Positions 33,501 through 45,143 are shown, counted from the first letter of the stretch. The stretch: DNA of 64,000 nucleotides from Lepidonotus clava (GCA_936440205.1 OW387135.1:35504792-35568791); one strand, 5' to 3'. Translations and numbers: made by a program. The notes: generated by a model from the letters alone, not told the origin.

Positions 33501-36500
33501 ATTTACATTGTACCAATGGCTAAAGTTAGACTCTTAGAATGTATTTTCATAGTTATTTGAGTTTGTAAAATTTAGTCATATGTTGACACAATATTGCTTT
33601 TGGCTCCCTTTAAATAAAGGGTTAAATAAAACTGGAATAAATCATGACATGGGAAAAATACTCTCATTTTTGTTTTTAATGAAGACAGCTACAAACTGTG
33701 TTTTTTTGCATAATGTAGCTTGAAAATTTTATTATTTGCTTTTCTAAATTCAGAATTACTGTCACATGACCAGGTTTCCAGGGAAATCAATTGCTTCTTC
33801 CTAGGAGTATATCTACGTTTTGAGGTCTCAATAACATTCTGTTTACTATGGCAATAATTTGCAGTTTTTGAAAAAAAAAATCCATTTCATATCAAACTAC
33901 ACATACTTTCACTTTTAGTAAAATTTGAGCTCGTATTACAATTTTTGTAATTTCCTCTGTAATCATTGAAGACAGACTTATCAACAATGTATGTCAATAT
34001 GCCACCTAATCGCAGAGCCACTTATGTTGTTATACAAGCTAAACAGGTCATAGCTTGTAGCTGTTACGTAACATGTAATGAAACACTTTCAAGCTGATCA
34101 CAAACTATTGGTTGGTGTACCCAGAGAGACTATGGTGTGCCATGGGATATCGGGCGGCCTGGGAATCGGTGCAGGTCAACTGATGAGTTTACTCCTGACC
34201 CCTTCTCAAGTGTTACCAGGCACTTTTTTCTCCTTTATGGCGTAAACGTTGATCAGCATTGACACAATACGATTTAGAGTGCACGATGATGAATTATATT
34301 GTCACAGTGCTGGTGCAATTATCTATCGGGCTTTATTAATTAGAAGTGTGCATTAGTAATCAGACTTTGATACACGCAGACCGGATATTAGTAGTTTTAT
34401 TTCAATACAGGCTTCCCGGAAACTATGTACTGATAGCGATGTGGGAGAATCCTACATCCAACAATTGTTCTAGTTAGAACAATATAACTTGGATACATAT
34501 AATTGAAATTACACATTGGCTTTATAATGATGCATGATCCGGTAAATAATGTTGCCGTAGTTTCCATAAACTTTCCAAAATAATTCAAATGATTATAGAA
34601 AGTTCAACATGCATAAGTAACAAATACTTCGCTTCTTAGGCCTTTATAAAACAGAGGCGAACTATTCACGGTCTCATTCATGATGTCTATTCTTAATAAA
34701 GCAACCATGCCTATTATCCGTTTAATTTACATATCTACTGCACCTCGGCGACAGACCGGGCCTCATGCGGTGACGTCTGTTTCAAACATCAATTCAGTCT
34801 GACGGTTGTTTCTCTTTCCCCATATGTTTCAGCCTCACCACCTCCGACCAAACCAACACCTTCTGCAACCCCAACGTCCGCAAAGGTCAAAACAATAAAG
34901 CCACTGGCAAAAGCCACAAAGAAACCTCCGACCTCAAAGAAAACGTCAAAAAAGACAAAACATCCGAGCTTGAAAGCCATCAAACAAAAATCCAGCAGCG
35001 TCCTAACCAAAAGCAAAACGGAGGAAAAAGTGAAGAACAGAACTCACATTGTAACGCCCAAGAGGAACGTGTCTTCTTTATTAAAAACCTCAATCAAACG
35101 ACGCCGCTATGACATCCGGGATATGGGAGACCCGCTTTTGTTTCAGGGCTGGTGCGACGTTCAGGGGCAGGGGGCGGCCAACGACTACTGTAGGTGGGTC
35201 GTCCGTTTGTGTATACGTCCTGAGACAATAAGACATAGATGCCCATTGCAATTGTTCTTCTCATACCGTTTTTGAACAGGGGCGTTCATTGACGGTGGCT
35301 GAACATGGGGGCATTTGGGTGGGGGAGTGTCGGATACGTGATTAAAAAGGACCATGTGTGCCCATACGCTCTTTGCTGTACAATTAATAAAAAGGAACAA
35401 CTTTATAACACACTTGCAAAAATCATGATATTAAGTAAAGGAAAACGTTTTAAAAAACGTTCTTCCAAATATTTATTATTGATAGGTTTACACTGGAGTA
35501 GATATTATATTAGCATCTGGGAGTGATTTGACATAATCGCGTCACAAAGTTCTATAGGAAATCCTGTATATTTTGCTCTTTAAGTGACATGAAGAAGGAG
35601 GAATACTTTTTCATATAATTATGTTTTAACTCTTGTCGTGTTACCTTTTTTTATTTTGGTAACATGACATATGATTGTATATATCAATATATGGTGAACT
35701 ATACCCTATTCGTTCCTTGCCTTTTGACATTACCATTATTCACATTTTCTATGAAGGGTTATTGGAAAGGCACCCAAACAGCGTTTCTTGTCCTGTGCGC
35801 TGGCCGGTAGCAGTGGCGCTGACCACGTGTACGTGTCGAAGCGAGGCTTTGACGTGGGTCACCGTGGGTCGTGGTTCATGAGAGATATGGATAAGGATGG
35901 CCGCGACGACTACTGCAGGTAGGCTACCCACCTGTGTATAGATCTACATCTTAACGTAAGGATTATCTATTAATTGCCTTCGATTACATACACCTGGATC
36001 TGGAATGGCAGGAGTATACTCCAATACCAGACGCTCTGATATCTAAACAAACAATATCCCGAATGACGCACACCCTTACCATTGCATAGCATATAAAAAG
36101 TGGTGTCATATTCTTTATACTAGATTTATATTAGCAAAGAAGATAACCTATCAAATGCAACCACGACAGTTACTCAGCTAGAGTTTGAGACCAGTCTTGC
36201 AAACTTATTTATACCTGGCCTTTTGTGTTGTAAGCTTAGAATGAAAAGACTCATGTTTTGGTCATTGTCCAGTACAAGTTTACCAAGAATGACGCCCTCT
36301 ATATACATACATCATACAATAACACCTTTTACAGAAGAATACAAGCACAGCAACGATGACTATACTAAACACCCACTGTACATTGAGGATTATCCCCCAT
36401 ACAATTATAAGGTAATCTGTTTATCTTACAGGTGCGTCGGACGCGGATCGTCTTCTAAGATTGCTTGTATGAAGGCTGGGAAACTTGGATTTTACGGCAG

Positions 36501-36603
36501 CCTCCCCCAGCCGGGAAACCAGTTCACATTTTACGTCAAGTCGAAGAGTCCCTGCTCCGGGCGGGCGGTGAACCCAGTCCTAGGTGTAGGAGTAACGCCC
36601 TAA
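30045..36603 (+). CDS. Secreted Frizzled-CRD protein with C-terminal DYCR (FG-GAP/VCBS-like) modules
   Basis: Four exons: 30045-30585, 34833-35193, 35757-35918, 36432-36603; GT-AG borders, consistent phase, 411 aa. Residues 1-30 form a signal peptide (hydrophobic core LLALTLCIVC). Residues 52-164 carry ten cysteines (52, 60, 99, 108, 115, 122, 126, 133, 150, 164), the count and spacing of a Frizzled cysteine-rich domain; N-glycosylation sequons NTS, NVT and NDT flank it. Residues about 181-265 are a basic Lys/Thr/Pro/Ser linker. The C-terminus has two related modules around GQGAANDYCR and DMDKDGRDDYCR; the second has a DxDxDG calcium-loop pattern as in FG-GAP/VCBS repeats. No membrane segment follows, and no netrin-like domain is present, so it is not a standard sFRP. 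Wnt or lipid binding is inferred from the CRD only. Confidence 0.85.
30605..31470 (+). repeat. Minisatellite of about 19-20 bp (CTCATTGCATACCGCCCCT)
   Basis: More than 35 variant units of ctcattgcataccgcccct fill the start of intron 1 of the Frizzled-CRD gene, broken at about 31060-31200 by unrelated sequence. Low stop content keeps several frames open and yields SHCIPPL-type repeats, which are not a protein domain. Confidence 0.92.
33140..33185 (+). repeat. End of a GGGGCGGATACAGGATTT foldback-family element
   Basis: The words aggggcggatacaggattt and ggggggtcc match the left end of the elements at 44.36 and 57.17 kb. No matching inverted end was found nearby, so this is a fragment. Confidence 0.5.
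33237..33614. mobile_element. MITE with perfect 24-bp terminal inverted repeats
   Basis: The left end at 33237-33260 (tttaaagggagccaaaagca + atat) is the exact reverse complement of 33591-33614. The 378-bp body has no ORF. Identical ends suggest a fairly recent insertion. It lies in intron 1 of the Frizzled-CRD gene. Superfamily not assigned; target duplication not obvious. Confidence 0.88.
34833..35193 (+). CDS. Exon 2: basic linker and first DYCR module start
   Basis: Begins after tatgtttcag at 34832. It encodes a stretch dominated by Lys, Thr, Pro and Ser (SPPPTKPTPSATPTSAKVKT and onward), then DPLLFQGWCDVQGQGAANDY and CR. The last codon is split (AG|G, phase 2) at a gtgggt donor. A charged linker of this kind could bind heparan sulphate, which is only an inference. 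Confidence 0.85.
35757..35918 (+). CDS. Exon 3: symmetric phase 2-2 exon linking the two DYCR modules
   Basis: I chose the acceptor ctatgaag at 35756 because it alone gives the frame VIGKAPKQRFLSCALAG after ...NDYCR. Other nearby AGs lead to a stop. The exon ends ...DMDKDGRDDYC + AG with donor gtaggc. It is 162 bp, so both flanking introns fall at the same place in the two modules (within the Arg codon of DYCR). Confidence 0.8.
36432..36603 (+). CDS. Exon 4: end of second DYCR module and C-terminus
   Basis: Starts after tatcttacag and encodes CVGRGSSSKIACMKAGKLGF, aligned with the VIGKAPKQRFLSCALAG text of exon 3, then YGSLPQPGNQFTFYVKSK, a final cysteine, and a TAA at 36601. The stop and total length divisible by three support the four-exon model. 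Confidence 0.85.
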
Positions 36604-36733
36604 CGAGAACAAAGTTATTAGACTATTGCAACGTCCATTCCCAAATGCATCATCAGCTTACATGATATGTTAACAGATTACAGACTTGGACGAAGAGGCT
36701 GTACTTCCCAGCCCCACCATTTGATCATGAGGA

Positions 36734-36739
36734 AATAAA
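36734..36739 (+). terminator. Poly(A) signal for the Frizzled-CRD gene
   Basis: The hexamer aataaa lies 131 bp after the stop codon. Confidence 0.55.
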
Positions 36740-38247
36740 AACATTAAGTTGGACAATCAAGCTGTACAAATAATAATTGACCATATAATCATATATTAAA
36801 CTTATGAACGAGTACGAATAATTCGAAGAGTTATTGTTTCTAACATAAATGCACATGCGCATTGACCAAAGCACCTTCCGGAATCAGACAACTAACATTA
36901 ATACCATATTTATAGATCAGGCCCTTTTTCAATATCGTCTTGGGCCTTGCTATCTTAAGGTTGTCACAAACACATAATGTATTACAAACTTAATTCCATC
37001 AAATTCCTACTTATTATTTGTGACAAAATTGAGGTTGACTGAGGGTATCCTGTGGTGGATCCACAAGCTTGAAAAGAGTTGATGGGGGTGCTTTCGGAAG
37101 ATTATGTATTCAATGTGTGATAATGTGTTACAAATGGTTCGAATAACGTGAATTTTCCGGAAAAGGGGAGGGACACCCCCATTTCTAAATCTGCCTTTGG
37201 AATCATTGTTTCTGTATATTCTGGAGCACCTGCAAATCAAAAATGACCCTTGAAAATCTGCAAGTTTCCCCCACCAGCTCAAAGCACAGACTTTTAGATA
37301 GTAATGGTTTATAACATCATTTCTTAAAAGAAGGATCGCATCGCTGTGTAATTAGTTATCTCTTTGCACGTGTAAATGCATACTATTAATCGAAGAAGCT
37401 TATCTCAGTAAATTGAGTTGGGCCTTTGTTATTTCCTTGGTATGAAACCTATAGAAAACAACTATAGAAAAGCTTTCGATATTAAATAAAATGACATAAA
37501 GATGAAAATCGATAAGGTCCCGAATAAAAAGTATGAGATAACGTTTCTTTTGATGGTTTTGATGGCAATAATATTACTAAGGTATTGAGTTTTCAATTGA
37601 TATAAGATATCTTTATTACTATTAAACACGAATGGAGTAAGAAGCACACTCATGGGTAAATCTGTGATCTTCCCCATGTTTGAACATATCAATTGATGCT
37701 CTTCATATAAACCTTCGGGGAATGCATATTCTCTGGCATGACTACATTTAATCTATTTGGTGCTGTTACTAAATAATTATTTTCTATTGTGCACGGACCT
37801 ATTAATGTTAATCTTTTCTTGATAGTTCTATAATCAGGTAAGCTGCAATGTCCGTCTGTAAAACACATGCAATAAATATTGATTAGCGCACCAATGAAAT
37901 CATCGAACTGAGCACTATTTAAGTTAGATTGATTGCCCTCATGCCTGTATATGTATAACTATACATTACTATTCAACTGTAAATTACAATATTATGTATC
38001 TTTTTACAAACATTCAAAAACAAATATTGGAGTTTCGAATAAAATCAGTTCCGAGTCAATATCAATGAACATAACAGTACCAGTCGTCTTTGTTTTAGTC
38101 TCAAGTAGTATGTCGCCCCTAAGGCTTGGACTAAAGTTGCGTCGACCATACAGATACATAAGATATATCTATGCCTATGCTATGGTACTGCATCAACTGA
38201 TAAGCTTTTATATATTAGCTGGGAAGGCGGGAATTATTTGAAGTAAA

Positions 38248-38289
<42 letters not shown>

Positions 38290-40320
38290 AGATATGTTAT
38301 TACCATATTTGAACAGTACCATTGTATTAATTATAAATCCCCTGTGCCTACTCAGGCTCCACGTAGGCTAAACTCCAAAATTGTATCCTTAACCATTGGA
38401 TCTGTGATGTCCTAGGAACCCAGTGATATGCCACATCACAGCGCCACCTAAGGCCATGTCAGCTATAGGCCCTAACTGCTGAAGTTTCCATCAGGTGGCG
38501 TTCGGTTAACGAAGGCTGTAGGCTTCCTGCTTCAATGGAAAGTTGCCCAATACAGCACGCATACCCTATCTAAGAATATAAGCTAGGTTATCACTCTGAT
38601 GAGTAAGGTAGAAGAGGAAGAAGGGATACACAAATATTATTAAGGAAAATGGGATTACTAATTGTGCGACGTTAGGCCTAATGTTGATTTTGTTAATGCA
38701 TGTAGAATTTAAAGTTTCTACTTCGGTGAAAATACAAGTTGTAAACTTGTAAATGTATCAAAGCAGAAATGGCAAGTAGGGATAAGGGGCAGCCTTCAGA
38801 CACGTATGACATTTCAATTACAAACCGAGGTCTTCGCCGATGCCCAATCAGGATTCCTTAGATATTGTGCCAGTGCGCTTTTCTCACCAGGTGATGCTGT
38901 TGTGAAGTAATTCATCATTTTTGCCTTAAGTAATAAAGTAAATGTTGGGTTTTCTGAATTCTATTCCGAGGCGCCTACCCCAACCCTTAGGTACTGTTAA
39001 GATACGTAAGGAATCTTACAAAATCTCTTTTGATCAGTAATAAAATGGACGGGCCCTATAGGCTAGGGGATATCTATATGAGTCACATCTAACATCTCTA
39101 AAGGAGACTTGGTTTATCTAGTGTTACCTATGCAATGATCTATTCACGTATCAACGCACAAAAAGCCAATAATCATGTGGTGATTTATCCAAAACAGACA
39201 ATTTGTGCAACCATCCAACAGTCCAAACAATATTATTGCTGATCTAGATGTAAACGTTTTCCTTTATAGTCTATGTAGATGTGTACCTTTATGTACCTAC
39301 AGCTGGTTTAGAAATATGAGAAAACCAAATAGAAGATATTCAATTTTCTAGTTTTATAGGTTGAAGAATACAGCAGATTCCCGGCACAGAGACGCTCAAA
39401 GATCATGATAAATTATTTTCACCGAGGGCGGGGGAAAGGATACCACGTAAAGCAACTCCTTGTGCTTTTAACATGCATTGGTGTTGGTTTATCAGTTTAG
39501 ACTTAAGTTGCATAATAAGGTGCCAATATTGGCAGGTAGTAAGGCAACATTGAGTATTTACTTAAACCGCAAGCACTTAAAGAAAACTAAATTAGACTGC
39601 GTTGTTCCAGTTCACGACATCGCTCTACCTACAGATAAAACACTTTACATATATGTATACGTCACAACCTTAATTAAGCACGTAAGCCTCCAACTCAGAC
39701 CTCCGCCTTCCATCGTAAAAAAAGATGTGTTGGTTTGGACTTCGCATCTGGGACATCTAAACGCTCTAATATTGTAATTAGAAGAGTTATGGGTAATATA
39801 TAATGTTAGAAGGTGTGATTAGAAGTGAAGTTATCATTATCCAAACATACACGCATATATACATATGTCGAACTTTTCCCATCACTTTCGAAAAGTTAGC
39901 TGTTTCACCAAATTCATGAATATCGAGAGCAAAGGAAAAATCTGGGATTTTCTTAACTTATTCTATTTCTGATTAAACGGATAGTCGCTTAAGAGATCCT
40001 CTTTGACATTGCATCTAAATATTGCACATGATATCTATCACTAACACGTTTCCATAGAAACAGCATGTTTCTTTGGTGTCTGTTCAAACCAAGGTAACGT
40101 TTCATCCTATTCTATTAAGAATAACTTTTGTCAAAATATCATTACCGGGGTAACTAGGCTTTTATTGACTCAACAAAACAATTCGTGAAATCATAAGACA
40201 GTTTGATCAAAACGAGACGATAAGACATTTAAATCAAGTAAAGCATGTAAAAGATGTATCAAGTAAGCCAAATAGAAGCCTGGATTTGATAGTAAAAAGT
40301 GAAATATCTTTTCCATTGCT
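36740..40320. other. Intergenic, no gene recognised
   Basis: AT-rich DNA with one (GT)n tract (38252-38288). A fragment near 37150-37200 (aaggggagggacaccccc, atttctaaatctgcc) resembles the right end of the foldback family. No exon candidate has both splice sites and protein resemblance. Confidence 0.5.
38252..38288. repeat. (GT)n microsatellite
   Basis: About 18 uninterrupted GT dinucleotides. Confidence 0.95.
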
Positions 40321-40880
40321 TCGGAGACGCGCTTTCCTCATCTCCGACCACTCCCAGTTGCCGCTACGCTCCAGCGCCTACCCCTTTGGTCTAAAATAGC
40401 ACACCTGAAAAGCCCCCCACCACTCACTGCCCCCTTTCTACCAGGTACCCACAGCTCCCTGGTGCATGTGTACTCGGGACCATGTTTGCGTAAAGCGCTG
40501 CAGTCCTTTCAGAACAGGCCTTAGCGGGCTGGGGCACACAGTGGTGGATGCAGGAGCCAGCAGAACGCAGGAAGGCAAAGTTGTCTGCTGGTGTCATTTC
40601 GTAGATTTCTGCTGCTGGGCCAGAACTGGTGAATCCCTACGTGCAGGCCTTGCAATCAAGCCTCACCTCCCGTTAACCGTACCAGGAGACGCTAGTAAAA
40701 GCGTCAGCTGTGAGGCAGACCTCCCGGCAGGGAGACTCCGTCAGGTGTTGGCTACATGCACCACATCACGTTGGGAACAACCCAGATTATGACCTGCTAC
40801 CTTGCTGGATAATTGGTCATCAGATAGCTGGTACACAAAATAAGAATCTCACAACTGACAGTGTTAGAGCCATCATAGCA
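40321..40880. repeat. GC-rich patch, unidentified (possible old repeat)
   Basis: Base composition here is plainly higher in GC than in the surroundings on both sides, with sharp edges. It has open frames up to 108 codons on the plus strand but no protein family resemblance on either strand, and no paired splice sites. A decayed interspersed repeat or a gene fragment would both fit. Confidence 0.35.
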
Positions 40881-41131
40881 GCAGTATTATAACTGATTTA
40901 CTGACCTTAAGGAGTAGAACGGACGGTGGAAAGAATACCTACACCTGTCACTGACGTACTGCAGAAAGCAAAAGGACAAGGTTTGTACATATATTCAAAT
41001 TTGTGCTGAAAATCTAGCTTTTTAGAATTTATATAAATGTGACATCCGTCTTTGACGTCTAGTATTCATGAAGGCCTCAGTATTTGTTCATGTATTTCCA
41101 ATTGTGCTGATAATCTATGTATCGAAATTAC

Positions 41132-41312
41132 ACTGGCAGATTTAGAATTTTGAAAGGGGGGGGGGGGGGGTGGTGGGGGTTAGTGGACATTTTTTTTCCT
41201 TAATTACCTTTTGGCCGAATTTTACATTAAAACATTTAAACATTGCAATTCTTTTCAGAAAAGGGAGGGGCGTGCGCCCCCGCGCCCCACTCAGGATCCA
41301 CCCCTAGAAAAT
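41132..41312. mobile_element. Foldback MITE-like element with poly-G tract
   Basis: The left end reads actggcagatttagaatttt followed by a long G-run; the right end reads gcgccccactcaggatccac followed by ccctaga, an imperfect inverted repeat of the left end and of the family consensus (AGTGGCGGATCCAGGATTT). The interior between is AT-rich with gaaaagggaggggcgtgc. The CAGNGGCGGA-type end resembles hAT MITEs. Confidence 0.6.
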
Positions 41313-43229
41313 CATTTTTTATAAATGTAACATCCGTCATTGACGTATAGTGTCTAAAGGTCTCTTCTTCTCGTGCCCTTCATATGTCTTATGTAATAAT
41401 TGTAATCCACCCGCAACCAGTATGTCTGTAAATGTCCACTGATTTCAAGCAGCCAGCATGTTACATTAATGGGTTATGACAGTTCCTCCATGCATGTTCA
41501 TAAATTATATGACGTAACAGCTGTGCTTACAAACCATTGACTAGGGCGTTTACCTGTTCATCCATTGTCACCTGTATCGCTGGGTAAAAATAGTCTAGAT
41601 ATAACAGCCACATGCAGACTTCACTGCCTCTCTATACAGGTATTCCAATGAGCGCCTTGTTTAAGTATCGTTCGCCATAGGCCTGTTGCCAGGAATTGAA
41701 ACTACTTATCGTTTAATGAGCTTAAGCATGCTACCGGAAAATGACCAGGGTATGTAGACTAGAAATTAGTGAAGCGTTCCTATTTGAGCCACAGGTATTT
41801 CCATATTGGAAACTGTTTAATTGCATAAGTATTGATCCTTTTGGTACCTGATTGTATGTATCGAATTCATACTACGTTATAATTTGAGGCGTTTTTTTCT
41901 TTCTCAATGGAATGATGGTTGGCTCTTTGCTGTGAGTGTTCTGTTGCTTTTGGCAGCTTTTCAATAATGTATACGTATATTGTACCTGCTGCTCTAAACC
42001 ACTTATAAGGGCCCATCCTCAATTGGCGGTTTTGGCGCTGACTACTGCATGTGATTTCCCACTGAGGGCATGGCGATGATCCATCTTGTAAAAAAAAACA
42101 TGTACAATGTCAAATGAAAGTTCCCACACCCCACCACCGAGGGCCGTATTTACTTTAACGCATCTCCATAATGTCAAAATAATCTCAATATTCAAGTTAT
42201 TTTTTTACAACAGTTTTATTGCCAATGTCACATTAATACAAGGTCTTCCTACTAGTCAAGTGATACGTGAATGAATGCATGAGATGAATGATGCGTCCCA
42301 TTTCATAACCAAATGTCATAAGCAGAGGAAATATACAGTTCCACAATGTATTATTGAAGATACAGTGATGGATCAGAAGGCTGTATGTGTAGGTTTATTG
42401 TGGAGTTCTATGGGAACAGGTTCCCAAAAGTATATTTCTTACTTTTGTATAATATTATACGATGAGTTAAGGAGCATGTTGATAAATATCGAACTATAGT
42501 CATTCTTTTTGTCATGAAATGATCCACAGCTGATTATTCCTCTTTTAGATTATCTCATTTTAGCATTGTCAGTTTTCAAAAATGAACGGGGAAGGGCAAA
42601 TTGATTAAAGACCAGATTAGGAATAACAAGGGCAAACCAATGAAAAATTAAGTCTAGTTTATTATTACTATGAGATTTCCCCCGGAAATTATTGTACAAC
42701 ATAAATAAACAATTGAATAGACAGTATAACCAGCTGGTTGTGCAGCTAGCCCATCGAGTTTCGTTCTGATTTTTTTTTCTATCGAAAAGGCCTTATCTGC
42801 ACCGAAAATAGAGCCGTGGGTATGTTTTAGTTTCTGGGGGAATTCCTATCATCGTCACTAGTTTGGATGTCGTCACGCATGGATACTCACTCACAAAGTA
42901 CCCTCCGGGACTAGACCAGGGTGTCTCTTGGGGACACTCCCATAATGTGCTATTCAGCACGATAACCGCAACCAGGCAGTTTTGCTGTTTAGAGCTGAGA
43001 TGACAGTGGTTTAAATGCACAAATAAATGTATCTGAGAATTACTTAGAATAGCCCAGTGGATTGATCTCTCGGCCCTGAATTCATAGGAGTACAATACCC
43101 AACGATTTTTCTTTTTGCATAGTGCACATGCTGGACTTAATCAAAGTCGGCTATTCAAAGTGCGTTTATTTTCTGCCTCAGTCCTGTAGCTCTCGCCAAG
43201 GCCCTCCAGAGAGGGCATCGGGTAGCGTC
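41313..43229. other. Intergenic, no gene recognised
   Basis: No supported exon. A 100-bp minus-strand stretch at 42895-42994 has an acceptor and a strong donor but no protein match; it is recorded among the rejected items. Confidence 0.5.
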
Positions 43230-43378
43230 CTATAAACCTTTTTCACGTGTTTGCGAAGTGGACTCTCCCATAGGCGCCTTATACTCAAACACGTCAGGCT
43301 CACCTCCATAGAATACCATACCTCAACTCCTTGACAAATCCTCTAGCAGGGCCCCACACTAATGAAAAAGGTCTATAG
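43230..43378. mobile_element. Small MITE-like element with 16-bp inverted ends
   Basis: Ends ctataaacctttttca (43230-43245) and tgaaaaaggtctatag (43363-43378) are inverted repeats with one mismatch. The 149-bp body contains no ORF. Confidence 0.55.
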
Positions 43379-43482
43379 ATACTTGAGGGACAAAACCAGT
43401 GTCAAGAGAGGCATTGTTGTGTAACTTCGGTTAAGGACTGAAAAGGGGCACATGTAGGGGCATACGTTGTTTCGAAAGCTTA

Positions 43483-43571
43483 TACCCTTTACAGACTGGG
43501 CTCAAAATGCGCATTCTGCCTGTATTGAACTGTCATTTTGAGCGCATTTTGAGGCAAGTCTGTAAAGGGTA
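43483..43571. mobile_element. Palindromic foldback element (89 bp)
   Basis: Arms of about 30 bp (taccctttacagact...ctcaaaatgcgc and its inverse gcgcattttgag...agtctgtaaagggta) differ at only three positions around a 29-bp loop. It is almost all arm, typical of foldback MITEs. Confidence 0.75.
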
Positions 43572-43994
43572 TTAGTAGGAACGCATTTCCCTTAAACCCT
43601 AAATCAATCCTATAAATAGATTATAGAAACAAGCACTTTCGCTGTAAATCAATGATAGTTTAGACGAATAACATGTAACATATATACACTTTTATAACAT
43701 TATTTTTGTGGAATCAAAGAGTTCAGCTCTTCTTTTAGCAACTAAGAGTAACGGTTTCTGCTAGCAATCTTAAAGATCTAAACCCTTTATCTTATTTTAG
43801 CTATAGGGTCGTTTTTTACAATTATTAAAAATTCTAGTGTTATGGAGTCTCTGCTTGCCTCTGAAAATTGCTAGCTCATTGAAAACCAAGGGAAACCTTG
43901 AAGGTTATTACCAATAAAACATTTAAAAAAAAATTGAGCTTCGATATAAACCGACACGAGCTTCACATCTAATCACTCTGTGTACAAAATTACA

Positions 43995-44095
43995 GATCAC
44001 AGGGTTAAAAAAAAGTTGGGGAGGGGGGGGGGGGCTCTAGAGAGAGATAAATGAACTCCTGGACCCCCCTCCTCTGGATTTGCGTGGGTCAAATA
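43995..44095. repeat. Foldback-family fragment with G-run and C-run
   Basis: A 13-base or longer G-run is followed within 40 bp by cctggacccccctcctctgg + atttgcg, resembling the right end of the poly-G foldback family. Confidence 0.45.
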
Positions 44096-44360
44096 GTCAT
44101 TGGGTGAGTTTGGGTTGGGTTAGCAGGCCCAGATCAGCAAAGCGTGAATGTTCGGCTCAGGTCAAGACGTGAAACACCCATGCACTGCACGCACGAACAT
44201 TTGCTTGTACCAGATATCACTGAAACTTGGGAGTTGTATGCCCCTAGAACAACCGTCCAGAACCTACCGTGAGCGCGGTTTGTGTCAGTCCATTTCCATT
44301 TCCATGATTCCTCAGTCTCTTCAACGATATTATATGACATAGTGTGGCAATACTACCTTA

Positions 44361-44566
44361 GTGGCGGAAACAGGATTTTCGAAAGGGTGTGTGCGTGTAC
44401 GGGGCCGGGGGGGGGGGGGGGGGGGGGGGGTCAGCATGAAGGTTAAGGAAAAAAATTGCGTGCATATGCTTACGTGTGCGACATTTTCCCCTCTGTTTGT
44501 AGCCTAGGGGTCCAGCAAAGTAATTCCGGACCCCCCCCCCCCCCCATGATCCGCTCCTGGTCAGGT
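44361..44566. mobile_element. Foldback MITE-like element with long G-run
   Basis: The left end agtggcggaaacaggatttt is opposed by ccatgatccgctcctggtca at the right end, an imperfect inverted repeat. A G-run of more than 20 bases and a C-run of about 14 bases lie inside the ends and face each other. The G-run length may be an assembly estimate. Confidence 0.65.
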
Positions 44567-44933
44567 GCCATAATGACCACACATCAAAAAGACCGACGTG
44601 CACAGTCATGAACGGTCATTTATTGCTTTAGCCAAAGCCGCCGGCAAAGCTGGATACACACACACACTCCAGTCTGGTTATGTAAGATCGCACTCATACA
44701 TCAAGCTGTGCTGTCGTACACCAAACCTTGCATTCAGGGAGTTTAAGCTTGACCGAGACCTTTATGCTAGAAGTATGTCAATGTCAGCTAAATTTAGAGG
44801 TGTTGGCTGGGTCAGGGTTCACTATAAGGTCTACTCATGATAGAATTAAAGGGTACTTCGTCGGAGCATTGTGAAAGCTGTCAGTTTCAAATTGAAATAT
44901 GCTAATTGAATGGTTCGACACTTGTATTATGTA

Positions 44934-45143
44934 CTGTGAACGTATATATTTTCGCGCTGCTAAATTTTCGCGCACCAAGCCATGAGTAAAATTTCTGCGC
45001 ATTCTTAATTTCGCGCAATTAAAAGTTTTATCTATTTGTTCTATAATATCTATAAATTTCACTCACATCATATTTTCGCTCATCTGTAGTGGTGCGCGAA
45101 ATGCGCGAAAATATGTACCGCGCGAAAATTAATACGTTTACAG
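44934..45143. mobile_element. MITE with CTGTAAACGTAT ends and TA target duplication
   Basis: Left end ctgtgaacgtatatattttc + gcg and right end cgcgaaaattaatacgttta + cag are inverted repeats (20 of 23). TA flanks both ends, as for Tc1/mariner-type insertions. The interior is rich in ttcgcgc/gcgcgaa words, some repeated. A similar repeat type is widespread in marine invertebrates, as far as I recall. Confidence 0.75.

Noticed and set aside
35675-35881. 68-codon ORF across Frizzled-CRD exon 3
   Set aside because: Out of frame with the DYCR module; the frame that matches the module is the one used.
42895-42994. Possible 100-bp minus-strand exon (…NCLVAVIVLNSTLWECPQET…) with a strong gtgagt donor
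   Set aside because: No protein family resemblance and no partner exon on that strand nearby; splice-like words occur often by chance.
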